10,435 nucleotides of DNA from Comamonadaceae bacterium (GCA_947374505.1 CANCCE010000091.1:1-10435), one strand, 5' to 3'. Positions 1-6,808 are shown, numbered from the stretch's first letter. Notes: generated by a model not told the origin, from the letters alone. Program-made: numbers and translations.

Positions 1-190
1 CTAGTTGGGCGCTAAACCCCCGTCTGCTCCTGTGATTGAACGGCCTGTTCATTCCTAAAATTTGACTGTTAAGTCGTTCACTTTCGGCGGTTTTTTTATT
101 CCTATGAATGACAAGCCCCGCTGGATTGGACTTTGTTGTCAATCGCTTAGCTTGTTGTGCCGTCAAGTTAGACCAGTCGGAGAGCCCGTC
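1..190 (+). other. Leader / upstream region of the che cluster
   Basis: I see no complete gene here. One forward frame is open from the window edge to a TGA at 33-35 and could be the last few codons of an upstream gene, but it is too short to judge. A TAAAAT hexamer at 56-61 resembles a -10 box, but no acceptable -35 lies 16-18 nt upstream, so no promoter is called. The reading frame of the first gene stays open back to TTG 62 and ATG 104, so part of this region could be coding if the GTG 191 start is wrong. Confidence 0.4.
179..184 (+). promoter_or_regulatory. Ribosome binding site deciding the start of the first gene
   Basis: GGAGAG lies 6 nt upstream of GTG 191. The alternative in-frame starts, TTG 62 and ATG 104, have no comparable Shine-Dalgarno sequence; ATG 104 is preceded by a T-rich stretch. 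This favours GTG 191. Confidence 0.55.
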
Positions 191-1339
191 GTGAACGGAC
201 ATGATCCTCGTCAATCGATCCACTTTTACGCGGCGGCCTTGGGCATCGGCGGGGGCATGGCCGTGCTGGTCAATGGCGTCAGCTGGCTGTCGGTCTGTAC
301 CGCGACAGGGCTGGCTGCTGCGGGCGTCTGGATCGGGCTGACCCTGCTGGCCAGGCAAGCGGCTTGGGCGCAAACGATCCATCTTTACCTCGCCAGTCAA
401 CAGCAACTGGGCGAGCAAGTGGCCCCCATCTGGAGTGGTCACATCGAGTCTTCGCGCGAGCAGATGGGCAGCGCCATTGCATCGTTGACCGACCGCTTCT
501 CAGGCATTGTTGAAAAACTCGACGTCGCCGTCCGTGCTTCTGAGCTGGAAACACATGCCATTGAAGACCGCGAAAAAGGCATCGTGGCGGTCTTTGTGCA
601 CAGCGAAAGAGAGTTGAGCGCCGTCATCACAACGCAAAAAAAGGCCATGTCCAGCATGACCAGCATGCTGGACAAGGTTCAGGGCTTGACAGCTTTCATC
701 GTTGAATTGCAAGCCATGGCTGCGGATGTAACCCGCATCGCGCACCAGACTAATTTGCTGGCAGTGAACGCCGCCATTGAAGCGGCTCGGGCGGGTGAAT
801 TTGGCCGTGGCTTTGCGGTGGTGGCTAAAGAAGTTCGCATGCTGTCGGTCCAATCCGGCACCGCAGGCAAGCGCATCACCGACACGGTTGGCGTCATCAG
901 CGCCGCGATCATAGACACCTCTCGCATGGTCAAAGCCTCGGTCAAGCAAGAAGACCTCTCCATGCTGCAGGCGGAGACCATGATCGAGCAAGTCTTGGCC
1001 GAGTTCAAAGCTATCACCGACGCGCTTCAGCGCTCCAGTGCCTTGCTCAAAGAAGAAAGCATTGGCATCAAGTCTGACATCGGCGAGGCCCTGGTGCAGT
1101 TCCAGTTTCAGGATCGCGTTAGCCAAATCATGAGCAACGTCAGCAACAACATCGGGCAACTGCCGGACTTCCTTCAGCAGAGCCGGCTGGCTTATGCGCA
1201 GTCTGGTGTTTTGCTTCCGTTGGACCCACCGGTTTTATTGGACGTGCTGAAGGAAACCTATGTCATGGCCGATCAGCACGCGATCCACACGGGCGCACAC
1301 ATCGATGCAAAAAATGAAAACGAAATCACCTTTTTTTAG
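191..1339 (+). CDS. Membrane-anchored MCP-like signalling protein with a CheZ-like DxxxQ motif
   Basis: A chemoreceptor-type protein of 382 aa from GTG 191 (411 aa from ATG 104, 425 aa from TTG 62). Residues ~12-55 form two hydrophobic segments in a tight hairpin, so there is no sizeable periplasmic sensor and no HAMP is evident. A helical region follows, then the MCP hairpin tip at ~184-220, with IAHQTNLLAVNAAIEAARAG and GRGFAVVAKEVR, which is the region that contacts CheA and CheW. Downstream of it the sequence departs from the standard MCP (LSVQSGTAG instead of LAERS). No clear methylation consensus or C-terminal tether is visible. A C-terminal helix contains FQDRVSQ, with D308 and Q312 spaced like CheZ D143/Q147. 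The stop codon overlaps the cheY ribosome binding site, so the two are probably translated together. The MCP class is secure; start site and function are less so. Confidence 0.85.
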   Translation: MNGHDPRQSIHFYAAALGIGGGMAVLVNGVSWLSVCTATGLAAAGVWIGLTLLARQAAWAQTIHLYLASQQQLGEQVAPIWSGHIESSREQMGSAIASLTDRFSGIVEKLDVAVRASELETHAIEDREKGIVAVFVHSERELSAVITTQKKAMSSMTSMLDKVQGLTAFIVELQAMAADVTRIAHQTNLLAVNAAIEAARAGEFGRGFAVVAKEVRMLSVQSGTAGKRITDTVGVISAAIIDTSRMVKASVKQEDLSMLQAETMIEQVLAEFKAITDALQRSSALLKEESIGIKSDIGEALVQFQFQDRVSQIMSNVSNNIGQLPDFLQQSRLAYAQSGVLLPLDPPVLLDVLKETYVMADQHAIHTGAHIDAKNENEITFF

Positions 1340-1347
1340 AGGACCCC

Positions 1348-1716
1348 ATGGCTAAGACCATCATGATTGTCGACGACTCCGCTTCGATGCGGCAGGTTGT
1401 CGGCATAACGCTCAAAGGCGCTGGCTATGACGTGCTGGAAGGTATTGACGGCGTCGACGCGCTCGCCCGACTCAAGGGCCAAAAAGTCCACCTGATCATC
1501 AGCGACGTCAATATGCCCAACATGGACGGTATCAGCTTTGTAAAGGCCGTCAAGTTGTTGCCCGCCTACAAATTCACGCCCATCATCATGCTCACCACCG
1601 AGTCTGAAGAAGCCAAAAAAAGCCAAGGCCAAGCGGCTGGTGCCAAGGCTTGGGTGGTCAAACCATTTCAGCCTGCGCAATTGCTGATGGCTGTGCAGCG
1701 CTTGTGTCTGCCTTGA
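1348..1716 (+). CDS. cheY: CheY chemotaxis response regulator
   Basis: A 122-aa single receiver domain and nothing else, the usual CheY size. It accepts phosphate from CheA and in its phosphorylated form binds the flagellar switch. All receiver landmarks are present: acidic pocket D9/D10, phospho-acceptor D53 in SDVNMPNMDG, switch threonine T83 in IIMLTTE, and K105 in WVVKPF. The position matching E. coli Y106 is W102, another aromatic. The start ATG 1348 is preceded by AGAGGA (1338-1343), which overlaps the TAG stop of the upstream MCP-like gene, suggesting translational coupling. The STAS gene follows after 25 nt. A CheY-like partner for a non-flagellar output cannot be excluded, but synteny with cheA, cheW and MCP genes makes the chemotaxis role very likely. 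Confidence 0.95.
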   Translation: MAKTIMIVDDSASMRQVVGITLKGAGYDVLEGIDGVDALARLKGQKVHLIISDVNMPNMDGISFVKAVKLLPAYKFTPIIMLTTESEEAKKSQGQAAGAKAWVVKPFQPAQLLMAVQRLCLP

Positions 1717-1728
1717 CGTGACACAGCC

Positions 1729-1734
1729 AAAGGA
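1729..1734 (+). promoter_or_regulatory. Ribosome binding site deciding the STAS gene start
   Basis: AAAGGA lies 7 nt before GTG 1742. The upstream in-frame GTG at 1718 lies 1 nt after the cheY stop and has no recognisable Shine-Dalgarno sequence, so 1742 is preferred. Confidence 0.6.
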
Positions 1735-1741
1735 CGCCAGC

Positions 1742-2056
1742 GTGCCCACGCTAGAGAACCCCGCGAGTACCGCCGCCGTTTTGATGCTGGTGGGTGAAGT
1801 CACCATCTTTCAAGCCGCTGAATTGAAGTCGCAGCTGCTGGACGATCCGCGCCCGCAAGTGATTGACTTGTCCGGCGTAACCGAGATCGACAGTGCGGGG
1901 ATTCAACTGCTGATGCAGGCCCAAAAAATGGCCCTGGCCAGTCAAACAGATTTTCAGCTGTTGGCACTCAGTCCCGAAGTCACAGCGGTGTTCGATTTGT
2001 TGCGGCTCCACGCTTTATTTGCAGCACCGACCCGTGAAGGCGATCATGAATCTTGA
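1742..2056 (+). CDS. Single-domain STAS protein (anti-sigma-factor antagonist-like)
   Basis: A 104-aa protein from GTG 1742 (112 aa if GTG 1718 is used) consisting of one STAS domain of the SpoIIAA/MlaB type. An N-terminal strand region (AVLMLVGEVTIF) leads to VIDLSGVTEIDSAGIQLLMQ. S51 in the D-S-x-G loop matches the serine phosphorylated in SpoIIAA-type antagonists. No partner anti-sigma kinase or PP2C phosphatase is visible nearby. The gene sits between cheY and cheA and overlaps cheA by 11 nt, so it is probably co-translated with it and may act in or on the signalling complex. Its role is inference: a scaffold, a regulator of CheA, or a link to another switch are all possible. The fold assignment is fairly secure, the function is not. 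Confidence 0.85.
   Translation: MPTLENPASTAAVLMLVGEVTIFQAAELKSQLLDDPRPQVIDLSGVTEIDSAGIQLLMQAQKMALASQTDFQLLALSPEVTAVFDLLRLHALFAAPTREGDHES
2036..2040 (+). promoter_or_regulatory. cheA ribosome binding site, inside the STAS gene
   Basis: GAAGG lies 5 nt before ATG 2046 within the last codons of the STAS gene. It supports ATG 2046 over the in-frame TTG at 2019. Confidence 0.7.
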
Positions 2057-4028
2057 TGACGCACTGCAAACCTTCCTTGCTGAGAGCCGTGAACTGCTGG
2101 CTGAGATGGAAGCGGCCTTACTCGTCATCGAGCAGGCTGAAGAAAAAGACGAACTCGTCAATGCGATTTTTCGTGCGGCCCACACCATCAAAGGTTCCGC
2201 CGGACTTTTCAATCTTGAAGCCTTAGTCGCCTTCACCCATGACGTGGAAAGCGTTCTAGACCATGTGCGCGCGGGCGCCCTCGAAATCGCTAATAAATCA
2301 ATGGTGTTGTTGCTCCTGGCTTGCTGCGATCACATGGGGCAACTGGTGGCGGCCGTGGCGCAAGGGCAGACCGACGCAGATGCCGACTTGCTGCAACATG
2401 GTGAGCCGCTGACCGTCCAGTTGCGCAACTATCTGAGTCGCATCGCCACGTCTGAGGCCCTGCCTGAGCCGAGCACGAAGATGCCTGCTGTAGCGCAAAA
2501 AGATCAGCTCGGCCAATGGCACATCGACGTGAGATTTGGCGAAGACGTGTTCAAAAACGGCATGGACCCCTTGTCCTTCATCCGCTACTTAGCCACTATT
2601 GGAAATATCACTGACTTGGTCACGCTCGATGCGTTGCCAAACGCCAGCGAGATGGACCCAGAGTCTTGCTACTTGGGCTTTGAGATCGAATTCGAAACCG
2701 ATGTCGACCAAGACACCATTGAGCAAGTGTTCGAGTTTGTGCGTGGCGACTGCACCTTGCATGTAGCGCCGCTTAACAGCGTCCTGTCGAACAGCTCTGC
2801 GCTAACTTTTAGCACGGTGCTGAGCGCTGTTGTGACACTGCCAGTAAACCAGAAAAAGCCGACTCGCGACAGCGCGGCGCCTGAGAGCCGCTCGATCCGT
2901 GTCGATGCCGAAAAGCTCGACCAACTGATTAATCTGGTGGGAGGCCTGATCATCGCTGGTGCCAGTGTGAACCTGATCGCACGCAAGCTGCAAAGCAGCG
3001 AACTGCAAGACAGCACAGCCAAACTTTCCATGCTGGTCGAAGAGGTGCGGGACAGTGCGTTGCAACTTCGCATGGTTAAAATTGGCGCCTCTTTCAAGCG
3101 CTTTCAGCGCGTCGTGCATGACGTTGCACATGACTTGGGCAAAGACATTGTCTTGTTGACCGAGGGTGAAGACACCGAGCTAGACAAAACACTGATTGAA
3201 AAAATTGCCGATCCCTTGTTGCATTTGGTGCGCAACGCGATTGACCACGGCATTGAGTCGCCTGATGCGCGTGCAGCCTTGGGTAAACCGAGTCAGGGAA
3301 CGCTCAAGCTCGATGCCTTTCACGAATCCGGTGCAGTCGTCATCACCGTGCAAGACGATGGGGCAGGGCTGAATCGCGGAAAAATTTTAGCCAAGGGCAT
3401 CGAACGCGGCTTGGTCGAGGCCGAACAAGTCTTGAGCGACCGCGAGGTCTACGCACTGATTTTTGAGCCCGGATTTTCAACCGCAGAAAAGATCAGCAAT
3501 TTGTCCGGTCGTGGGGTTGGGCTCGACGTTGTGACGCGCAATATCGCAGCGCTTCGCGGCACGGTCAGCATCGATAGTGAAGAGGGTGTCGGCACTGCGG
3601 TGACGATTCGCCTGCCCCTGACGCTGGCCATCATTGACGGATTTTTGGTCGAAGTTGGCAAGGTGGTTTACGCCATTCCGCTAGACATGATTGAAGAATG
3701 CGTGGCCTACACCGCCGAGCCAGGTCACGACTACACCTCTTTGCGCGGCGAGGTGCTGCCCTTCATTCGACTGCGCGAATTGTTTGCCATACCGGGTCAG
3801 CCGAGCCGGCGCGAAAACATTGTGGTGCTCAAGTGTTCCGGGCAAAAAGCCGGGCTGGTGGTCGACACCTTGTTAGGTGAATACCAGACCGTCATCAAGC
3901 CGCTGGGGCAGATGTTCCGCCATGTGACGTGCATCAGTGGTTCGACCATTTTGGGCAACGGCGATGTGGCGCTGATTCTCGATGTGCCTTCGTTGGTGCG
4001 TCAAGCCATGTCAAGCGGTGCGCGATAA
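2046..4028 (+). CDS. cheA: CheA chemotaxis histidine kinase
   Basis: A 660-aa cytoplasmic kinase that phosphorylates CheY and CheB under MCP/CheW control. The N-terminal HPt (P1) domain carries phospho-acceptor H46 in FRAAHTIKGSAGLF. After a linker, residues ~158-245 form a second domain (WHIDVRFGEDVFKNGMDPLSF to about TLHVAP) in the place of the P2 CheY/CheB-docking domain; I do not recognise it as the E. coli P2 type. P3 dimerisation starts near 283 (SIRVDAEKLDQLINLVGGL). The P4 ATPase has its N box at 393-402 (HLVRNAIDHG), G1 DDGAG at 437-441, F box FEPGFST at 473-479 and G2 GRGVGLD at 488-494. The P5 CheW-like domain runs from ~531 to the end. All catalytic motifs are intact. There is no C-terminal receiver domain. 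The start overlaps the STAS gene by 11 nt, and MCP 1 follows after 24 nt. Confidence 0.97.
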   Translation: MNLDDALQTFLAESRELLAEMEAALLVIEQAEEKDELVNAIFRAAHTIKGSAGLFNLEALVAFTHDVESVLDHVRAGALEIANKSMVLLLLACCDHMGQLVAAVAQGQTDADADLLQHGEPLTVQLRNYLSRIATSEALPEPSTKMPAVAQKDQLGQWHIDVRFGEDVFKNGMDPLSFIRYLATIGNITDLVTLDALPNASEMDPESCYLGFEIEFETDVDQDTIEQVFEFVRGDCTLHVAPLNSVLSNSSALTFSTVLSAVVTLPVNQKKPTRDSAAPESRSIRVDAEKLDQLINLVGGLIIAGASVNLIARKLQSSELQDSTAKLSMLVEEVRDSALQLRMVKIGASFKRFQRVVHDVAHDLGKDIVLLTEGEDTELDKTLIEKIADPLLHLVRNAIDHGIESPDARAALGKPSQGTLKLDAFHESGAVVITVQDDGAGLNRGKILAKGIERGLVEAEQVLSDREVYALIFEPGFSTAEKISNLSGRGVGLDVVTRNIAALRGTVSIDSEEGVGTAVTIRLPLTLAIIDGFLVEVGKVVYAIPLDMIEECVAYTAEPGHDYTSLRGEVLPFIRLRELFAIPGQPSRRENIVVLKCSGQKAGLVVDTLLGEYQTVIKPLGQMFRHVTCISGSTILGNGDVALILDVPSLVRQAMSSGAR

Positions 4029-4052
4029 ATATTTTTTTAAGAGGTTTTTGCC

Positions 4053-5705
4053 ATGTTTTCAAATATAAAAATTGGAGTTCGGCTGATGGCCGGATTTATG
4101 CTTCTGGCTGCCATCAGTGCGATGGTAGGCCTTGTGGGTATTAACAACGCCCACAAAATCAACATTTTGGCAGATCAAATGTATTTGAATGAGGTGTTGG
4201 GAGTTTCATATATTAAAGAGGCCAATATCAACCTCATCTACATTGGTCGGGCACGTGCTAATTATTTGCTTGCAGGTACACGAGAAGACCGAGAGTCAGA
4301 ATTGCTGTCAATCAAAAAATATACAGATAAATTGCAATCTGATTTAGCTCAAGCCAGGCCGCTATTTGTGACCGAAAAGGGAAAACAATTATTTACAGAC
4401 TTTGACAAAGCTTGGACTGTGTATGAAAACGAATTGAAAGCACTACTCGTTTCTGCTGCTGGTGAGGCGCTAGAGACGCGTGGAGAAGCCATCACCAAGC
4501 AGCTTCGCAATGTTCGAGATAAGGCGAATATTGCAGACGAGTTGCTGACAGAATTGGCGAATCAAAAAGTAAGTCGAGCCAAATTGGCGATGGATGAAAG
4601 TACGCTGGTGTATGAAGACAGTCGGGCTTTTCTGATCAGCACCATTGTGGTGGCAGTGTTGCTGGGTCTCATTCTTGGTTACCTGATCAGCCGCAGCATC
4701 ACCATTCCGCTCGTCACAGCCAAAGACGCAGCCAACCGACTGGCCGAAGGCGACTTGACCGTGCGTATCGAGTCCACAGCCAAAGACGAGACCGGTCAGT
4801 TGCTGCAGTCGATGCAGACCATGATCGTCAAGCTTTCGCAAGTGGTGGCCGATGTCAATGCCGGCGCTCTGGCGTTGGGCAGTGCCTCAGAAGAAGTCAG
4901 CGCTACGGCGCAGTCACTCTCGCAGGCCGCCAGTGAGCAAGCCGCTGGTGTGGAAGAAACCAGTGCGTCGATTGAGCAGATGACATCGTCCATCGCTCAG
5001 AACACTGAGAACGCCAGAATCACCGAGGGCATGGCCAGCCAAGCAGCGAAAGACGCCGTCGATGGCGGCGAAGCTGTCAACGCCACGGTGGCGGCGATGA
5101 AGCAAATCGCCAAAAAAATCAGCATTATTGACGACATCGCTGCGCAGACCAATTTACTGGCGCTTAACGCCGCCATCGAAGCTGCCCGCGCCGGTGAACA
5201 CGGTAAAGGCTTTGCCGTGGTAGCAGCAGAGGTGCGCAAGCTGGCGGAGCGTAGCCAAATCGCTGCACAAGAAATTGGTGAAGTCGCCACCAACAGCGTC
5301 GAGCTGGCCGAAAGAGCAGGCGCACTTTTGTCTGAAATTGTGCCCAATATCCGTAAAACCTCGGACCTGGTGCAAGAGATTTCGGCCGCCTCCAGCGAGC
5401 AATCCTCCGGTGTCGGTCAGATCAATTCAGCGGTTAGTCAGTTAAACCAAACCACGCAGCAAAACGCCTCCAGCTCAGAGGAACTGGCCGCCACCTCCGA
5501 ACAGATGAGCAGTCAAGCCGAGCAGTTGCAGCAAGCCATGGCGTTCTTCAAAATCGAAGGCTCAGGCCAAACCCGGACTTTCGCACCCGTCATCCGCAAG
5601 AGCGCCTCAGCCGCAGTCCCTCACAGAACCGCACTCAAGCCCGGCGGCTATTCAATGCAAGCGTTGAGCGCTGACATTGACGAAAACCAGTTCACCAAGT
5701 TTTGA
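4053..5705 (+). CDS. Methyl-accepting chemotaxis protein 1 (four-helix-type sensor, HAMP, C-terminal tether)
   Basis: A 550-aa transmembrane chemoreceptor. TM1 is ~11-30. A mostly helical periplasmic sensor of about 160 residues (~31-190) resembles the 4HB_MCP type. TM2 is ~192-213, followed by HAMP from 214 and a long signalling coiled coil with its tip near Q365 (IDDIAAQTNLLALNAAIEAARAG). Methylation-type motifs include SASEEVSAT and AGVEETSAS. After FFK (498-500) a flexible tail of about 50 residues ends in QFTKF, resembling the xWxxF tether that docks CheR and CheB. AAGAGG (4039-4044), 8 nt before ATG 4053, supports the start. Sensor-coding DNA is AT-rich (39% GC over 4141-4320 by hand count) while the HAMP region is about 60%, which suggests a swapped sensor domain. 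From residue 214 on it is nearly identical to MCP 2. The ligand is unknown. Confidence 0.95.
   Translation: MFSNIKIGVRLMAGFMLLAAISAMVGLVGINNAHKINILADQMYLNEVLGVSYIKEANINLIYIGRARANYLLAGTREDRESELLSIKKYTDKLQSDLAQARPLFVTEKGKQLFTDFDKAWTVYENELKALLVSAAGEALETRGEAITKQLRNVRDKANIADELLTELANQKVSRAKLAMDESTLVYEDSRAFLISTIVVAVLLGLILGYLISRSITIPLVTAKDAANRLAEGDLTVRIESTAKDETGQLLQSMQTMIVKLSQVVADVNAGALALGSASEEVSATAQSLSQAASEQAAGVEETSASIEQMTSSIAQNTENARITEGMASQAAKDAVDGGEAVNATVAAMKQIAKKISIIDDIAAQTNLLALNAAIEAARAGEHGKGFAVVAAEVRKLAERSQIAAQEIGEVATNSVELAERAGALLSEIVPNIRKTSDLVQEISAASSEQSSGVGQINSAVSQLNQTTQQNASSSEELAATSEQMSSQAEQLQQAMAFFKIEGSGQTRTFAPVIRKSASAAVPHRTALKPGGYSMQALSADIDENQFTKF
4692..5552 (+). repeat. Duplicated HAMP-signalling module, copy 1
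   Basis: This 861-nt block of MCP 1 (residues 214-500) aligns without any indel to 7463-8323 of MCP 2, at a constant offset of 2771. About 25 of 287 amino acids differ by my reading. Long exact runs occur, for example 46 nt at 5368-5413 matching 8139-8184. Similarity stops at the TM2/HAMP border and just after FFK. Confidence 0.9.
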
Positions 5706-5710
5706 AGGAG
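5705..5710 (+). promoter_or_regulatory. cheW ribosome binding site overlapping the MCP 1 stop
   Basis: AAGGAG lies 6 nt before ATG 5717, and its first base is the last base of the MCP 1 TGA stop. It fixes the cheW start at 5717 and implies translational coupling. Confidence 0.75.
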
Positions 5711-5716
5711 TCCGCC

Positions 5717-6253
5717 ATGAATGCACTGGTCAAAGCCGACAAGCACAAGGGCGTCGAGCAAAAACAATACCTGACGTTCACCTTGGGTGGCGAGATGTTT
5801 TCGATTGGCATTCTTTGCATCAAGGAAATCATTTGGTACGCCCAACTTACTGAAGTACCGATGATGCCCGCTTGCATCCGCGGCGTGATCAATCTGCGCG
5901 GCGCAGTGGTGCCGGTGATGGACTTATCGACCCGCTTTGGCAAAGCCCCAACGGCGGTGACCAAGAGCACCTGCATCATCATTGTTGAGATTGAGGCCCA
6001 AGAAGGCGCTGAACGCCAGAACATGGGCGTTGTGGTGGATGCGGTTCAGGAAGTGCTGGAGATTGCATCCACCGAGATCGAAGCCGCACCTAGCTTTGGC
6101 GCCAAGATTCGCAGCGACTTCATTGAAGGCATTGGCAAGGTCAATGGCAAGTTTGTCATTTTGCTGAATGTCAACAGCGTGCTCTCGACTGAAGAAATCA
6201 GCGACATGGGGCGCGCCGTGGCGTCCAGCGATGCTGCCGCCGACGGGCTTTGA
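5717..6253 (+). CDS. cheW: CheW chemotaxis coupling protein
   Basis: A 178-aa single CheW domain that bridges MCP tips to the CheA P5 domain in the receptor array. The CheW fold starts at ~17 (QYLTFTLGGEMFSIGILCIKEI). The conserved segment RGVINLRGAVVPVMDL at 55-70 includes R61, matching the conserved CheW arginine (R62 in E. coli). A later part, MGVVVDAVQEVLEI, and the C-terminal VNGKFVILLNVNSVLS complete the fold. The length is typical. It follows MCP 1 after 11 nt with a strong ribosome binding site overlapping the MCP stop. A 64-nt gap separates it from the Cache gene, the largest gap in the cluster. The identification is secure. Confidence 0.97.
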   Translation: MNALVKADKHKGVEQKQYLTFTLGGEMFSIGILCIKEIIWYAQLTEVPMMPACIRGVINLRGAVVPVMDLSTRFGKAPTAVTKSTCIIIVEIEAQEGAERQNMGVVVDAVQEVLEIASTEIEAAPSFGAKIRSDFIEGIGKVNGKFVILLNVNSVLSTEEISDMGRAVASSDAAADGL

Positions 6254-6273
6254 ATTCGAGTACTGACATACCG

Positions 6274-6301
6274 TTCCCCCAACTTAATTTCCCCAACTTA
6301 A
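6274..6301 (+). repeat. 14-bp tandem direct repeat between cheW and the Cache gene
   Basis: Two adjacent 14-mers, 6274-6287 and 6288-6301, differ at one base; the shared core is CCCCAACTTAA at 6277-6287 and 6291-6301. It may be a slippage duplication or a paired regulator site upstream of the Cache/MCP 2 pair. The surrounding gap (6254-6317) shows no hairpin followed by a T-run and no clear promoter. Confidence 0.8.
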
Positions 6302-6317
6302 CAACGTTGAAAATTTC

Positions 6318-6806
6318 ATGACATTAAATATTCTGGCTGTCACCGCTGCACTGTTGCTGAGTTTGACCAACGTCCATGCTTACGATGCAAAGCTAACCAT
6401 TTCGGATTTGAATGTGCGGCTGACGAGTTTGGGTGCGCCAAGAGTCAATGGCACCGACAAGAGCGGTGACAAGACCGTGCCAGCGATCTATTTTGGTGAA
6501 CGAAAAATTAATAACAACTACGACGTGGTGGATGCGCTGCGCAAAGCTCATAATGCGACCGCCACTATTTTTGTCAAAGACGGCGAAGAGTATGTTCGCG
6601 TCAGCACCAATGTGCTCACCGCCGAAGGAAAGCGGGCCGTTGGGACCACATTGGCCCACAACGCCGCTTACGAATCCATCGGCAAAGGCGCTCAGTTTTG
6701 TGGCTTGATTGATGTGCTGGGGACGGCCTTTGATGCTTGTTACAACCCGATCAAAGACAGCAGCGGGAAAACCATTGGTATTTTTTACGTTGGTCATAAA
6801 AAATAA
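6318..6806 (+). CDS. Secreted stand-alone Cache-domain protein
   Basis: A 162-aa protein with an N-terminal hydrophobic stretch (~3-17) ending in a VHA|YDA cleavage site after A21, so it is predicted to be periplasmic. The N-region lacks a positive charge, which is unusual. The rest resembles a single Cache domain of the Cache_3-Cache_2 type normally found as an MCP or kinase sensor: ATIFVKDGEEYVRVSTNV at 82-99, KRAVGTTLA at 105-113, and the closing strand GKTIGIFYVG at 150-159. C128 and C141 flank a predicted hairpin and could form a disulfide. There is no second TM, HAMP or signalling domain. ATG 6318 is the only plausible start after an upstream in-frame TAA at 6285, but its ribosome binding site is weak. 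MCP 2 begins 2 nt after the stop, so the two are probably co-translated and may work together. Ligand unknown. Confidence 0.85.
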   Translation: MTLNILAVTAALLLSLTNVHAYDAKLTISDLNVRLTSLGAPRVNGTDKSGDKTVPAIYFGERKINNNYDVVDALRKAHNATATIFVKDGEEYVRVSTNVLTAEGKRAVGTTLAHNAAYESIGKGAQFCGLIDVLGTAFDACYNPIKDSSGKTIGIFYVGHKK

Positions 6807-6808
6807 AA

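Noticed and set aside
37..51. Inverted repeat TGAAC-N5-GTTCA
   Set aside because: The stem is only 5 bp, no T-run follows, and flanking bases do not extend it. It is expected by chance and does not support a terminator or operator call.
56..82. Possible sigma-28 (FliA) promoter, TAAAATTT followed by an 11-nt spacer
   Set aside because: The upstream half is close to TAAAGTTT, but the downstream octamer at 75-82 matches GCCGATAA poorly.
62..190. N-terminal extension of the first gene from TTG 62 or ATG 104
   Set aside because: Neither start has a Shine-Dalgarno sequence, and the segment uses AGA and GGA codons uncommon in the neighbouring genes. GTG 191 has GGAGAG at good spacing. ATG 104 remains possible.
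500..1159. Long open frame on the - strand (219 codons) opposite the MCP-like gene
   Set aside because: It is antisense to a clear MCP domain, has no recognisable domain and no ribosome binding site; it is a by-product of codon bias.
4029..4052. T-rich stretch after cheA as a terminator
   Set aside because: The T-run has no GC-rich stem before it, and MCP 1 follows 24 nt later with its own ribosome binding site.
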